From the NCBI GenBank assembly GCA_004335635.1, contig QAXH01002102.1:1-21397 (forward strand): a stretch of 21,397 nucleotides of DNA, read 5' to 3'. The notes beneath the pieces are model-generated. The model worked only from the letters and a program-made list of their open reading frames with translations, was not told the origin of the DNA and made no database searches. The translations under genes and the position numbers were made by a program. The stretch is from Chloromonas sp. AAM2 (lineage: Eukaryota; Chlorophyta; Chlorophyceae; Chlamydomonadales; Chlamydomonadaceae). Below, piece by piece: positions 19,256-21,397 of this stretch. Numbering within the stretch: the stretch's first letter is position 1; each line of letters begins with the position of its first letter.

Positions 19256-21037
19256 CTAACTCCTGCTGCTCAGCCTGGAACTAGGTTGATGCAGTGGGTG
19301 CTTGTCAATTAAGCCAGCCCGCCGGGCCAGCCCTGCCACGTATGGTGCTGGCACAAACAGTGCCACCTGATCTTTGTGCTTGATATTGGCGACAGAGTGC
19401 ATGGCCAGCTTCTCAAGCCTGTCTAAGACCTGATCGTTAGCTGGAGCTGCAGAGCTACGCCGTTTCCTGGGCCCTCCTTGACCAGCATCACTCGTCCAAG
19501 GCCACATCTTCTCAGGATCTGTGTCGATGCGACTCTCAGGAGCGTCCTGCAAAGCAAGTCGGTCAACAAGGGAATGGAACGCTCTCTAGCACATAACCTC
19601 TGGCCGACACTCCACTAAAGCAACAAGTCGAGCCACAAGACGCAGGTGCCATAATGTTCTCCAGTTGTACGCACCTGCTCTTCTTCCTCCTGGTGATGTG
19701 TGTCGTCCTTGTGGTACGACGTGCCCAGGTGCACACCAGCAAACAGCTTGGAATTGAATAACACGGACCCGCCAGATGAGTTGGGCATCGCTGCACGTGG
19801 CAATCAAAAACAAACTGAATAGCATACTGTATAACGCCATTACCTGACGCTCAATTATGCTGTGCGCTGGATCATGGCACAATTATGCCTCGCAATTGCA
19901 GTTGGCCGTGGCTCACTAGGCCTTGGGTTCCGTTATATTGCAATGGGGCATGGTCAAGTGCAGAGGATTGAGATATCCATTGAATCCTACCTCCATGATA
20001 ATCAGCAGCGGCCACTTCTAGCGTCACAGCCATGAGCGTAATTCGGCCATGGGTTTCATGAGCTCGGATGGTCTTGAGGTGCTTCTCTGGGGCGCTGGGA
20101 TGAGCCAGCATCAGAACCTCCTGTGGTGGAGCGAAGAATGCTTCAGTAGTCCACTCGAAAGCAGGGCCTGGGGGACCTGCAAGTGCAATAATTGTTCAAC
20201 CAATTGCAAGGCTGTTGTTCTAACAAGCACTAGACCATATGTCAATGCAGCATTGCCGATGTAATTCATGGGACATCACCACAGGCAGTCGCGAAAAACT
20301 GGCAAAACTGCTTCTGCAACCTGCTGGCCCAGTTTGCAGCTGCATGCTTGCTGCCAATAGTCGACGCACCTTGAAGAAAGATGATGTCATAGTACGGGAA
20401 ACTGGCAAGCAGCTGCAGGTGAAAGCCATCAAAAGCTGTGGCATTAAGGAAGTTGCCATCTTCGTCCACATGCACATGGTTAGCGCCCACACACAGTCCT
20501 TTCTCAGTGATCCAAGACACACAGCCAATGCACTTCCCATCAGGTAGCATCACCCTGCTCATGCGCTGGAAGGCTGCTTCAATGTTTTCATCACCAAAGT
20601 GCAGCTTGGGGTGCTTGTAAACAACTGCAAGCACGCAAGTGCAACAGCAGTTTACACTGAGGCACTGCAGTTGTGCACAGCACGTCCGTCCATGCCCTGC
20701 ATGCCAGTTGTCTGTAAAACATGCACAAGGCAAAGGCAGTTGTCTATGAAGCCAGCTCAGACACTAGCGATGTGAAGCAGGGCAATCCACACGAATTCCC
20801 ATGCAACTCAACTGTGGAGCCTGCATGCAGAGCACAGCGGACGTTCAGGTTCTAGCTCACCCGCCAGGGCAACCATAAAGTGCAGGTGCGCAAGACCCAT
20901 ATAAACTGAAATGCAATGCAATGCTTAGACACATCATCATATGACGGCAGTACCAGATCCCTACAAGAACATGCCACATTACAATTCTCACCAGCCCCAT
21001 CCCCTGACCCCGCGGCTGCAGCGAACAAAGCATGCAT
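19256..21037 (-). CDS. Trypsin-like (HtrA/DegP-fold) serine peptidase, divergent, N-terminus uncertain
   Basis: Exons on the minus strand: 21037-20992, 20905-20861, 20624-20370, 20176-19991, 19790-19675 and 19546-19256 (stop TAG). All junctions are GT-AG and agree in phase (1, 1, 1, 1, 0), giving 312 residues from ATG 21037. The catalytic triad is legible: His80 in GLCVGANHVHV, Asp110 in FPYYDIIFLQ and Ser183 in AMPNSSGGSVLF. His-Asp spacing is 30 and Asp-Ser is 73, close to DegP (30 and 75 in established numbering). SSGGSV corresponds to the GNSGGP loop, with Ser replacing Pro. An acidic tail (HHQEEEEQ) and a basic patch (PRKRRSSA) follow the domain; no PDZ domain is seen. The substrate is unknown. 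The last four exons are firm; the first two, and the start, are weaker, and exons beyond 21037 are possible. Confidence 0.78.
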
Positions 21038-21397
21038 GGCACAGACCGGAATCAGGGATGCACACATGAACATATGGCACTCCTATGCACAGCAGGGCTT
21101 GCGCACATTTGAGGTGGGCGCGCAGCTGGACCATGCATGCAACCATGTGTGCTCCGAATGACATAGTGTGACTGCCATTCACAACACATGAAAGCTTCAC
21201 ATCAGCTTCGCATTCACAAGTGCAGGCATGTGTGTCTTACTGGCACAGGCTCAGAATGATTGATGGCTGCAAGCGCATGTCGTGTGATATGACAGGGAAT
21301 GCGCGACAGCAGGCATGACAAATTGCTTGGCTATGGCAGGCACACATTGTGGCTTGATAGGATGGTTGGTGACAGGCAAGGCTCAAGTGTTACAGGT
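21038..21397. other. 5' flank of the peptidase gene
   Basis: This probably contains leader, promoter or further 5' exons. Minus-strand frames here (for example AHMVACMVQLRAHLKCAQ near 21160-21100) have no clear splice support. No TATA-like element stands out. Confidence 0.35.

Noticed and set aside
18896..19312. 138-codon plus-strand frame with a hydrophobic stretch
   Set aside because: It overlaps the 3' end of the better-supported minus-strand peptidase in antisense and has no splice or family support.

Overview
This window looks like nuclear DNA of a green alga, most likely a chlorophycean of the Chlamydomonas/Volvox/Haematococcus type. That placement is an inference. It rests on intron-rich genes with small exons, GT-AG introns whose acceptors are mostly TGCAG and whose donors mostly read GTGNGY or GTANGY, WD40 and ankyrin proteins with long Ala/Gly/Ser-rich inserts, and a possible TGTAA polyadenylation signal. 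No bacterial operon, organelle gene, rRNA, tRNA or CRISPR array was seen. Most long open frames are chance, so genes were built by chaining exons whose splice sites and reading phases agree.

Layout: (1) 1-5920, minus strand: most of a WDR44-like WD40 gene. Six phase-consistent exons run from an ATG at 5920; the C-terminal WD repeats lie beyond the left edge. (2) 5921-7416: intergenic, with one arm of a 29-bp inverted repeat. (3) 7417-10641, minus: a gene of unknown function with eight phase-consistent exons and its 5' end unresolved. A 68-bp minisatellite sits across one of its donor sites. (4) 10642-13293: poorly resolved, with a probable minus exon at 11745-11897, a duplicated 61-bp block and several short tandem repeats. 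(5) 13294-15559, plus: a seven-exon ankyrin-repeat gene that appears complete (418 aa, poly-Glu near the C-terminus). (6) 15560-19255: mostly non-coding or repeat-derived, with two copies of a Lys/Arg-rich repeat family and a few weak exon candidates. (7) 19256-21037, minus: a trypsin-like (HtrA/DegP-fold) serine peptidase whose His, Asp and Ser lie in separate motifs at DegP-like spacing. Its N-terminus is uncertain.

The genes do not form an obvious pathway. The WD40 protein would act in membrane traffic (Rab11-type partners are known for animal WDR44), the ankyrin protein is a likely adaptor, and the peptidase is proteolytic. The ankyrin and peptidase genes converge; the unknown gene and the ankyrin gene diverge. 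The most promising novelty is the orphan eight-exon gene with its minisatellite-embedded splice site, followed by the divergent peptidase and the inverted-repeat family lying in introns of two genes.
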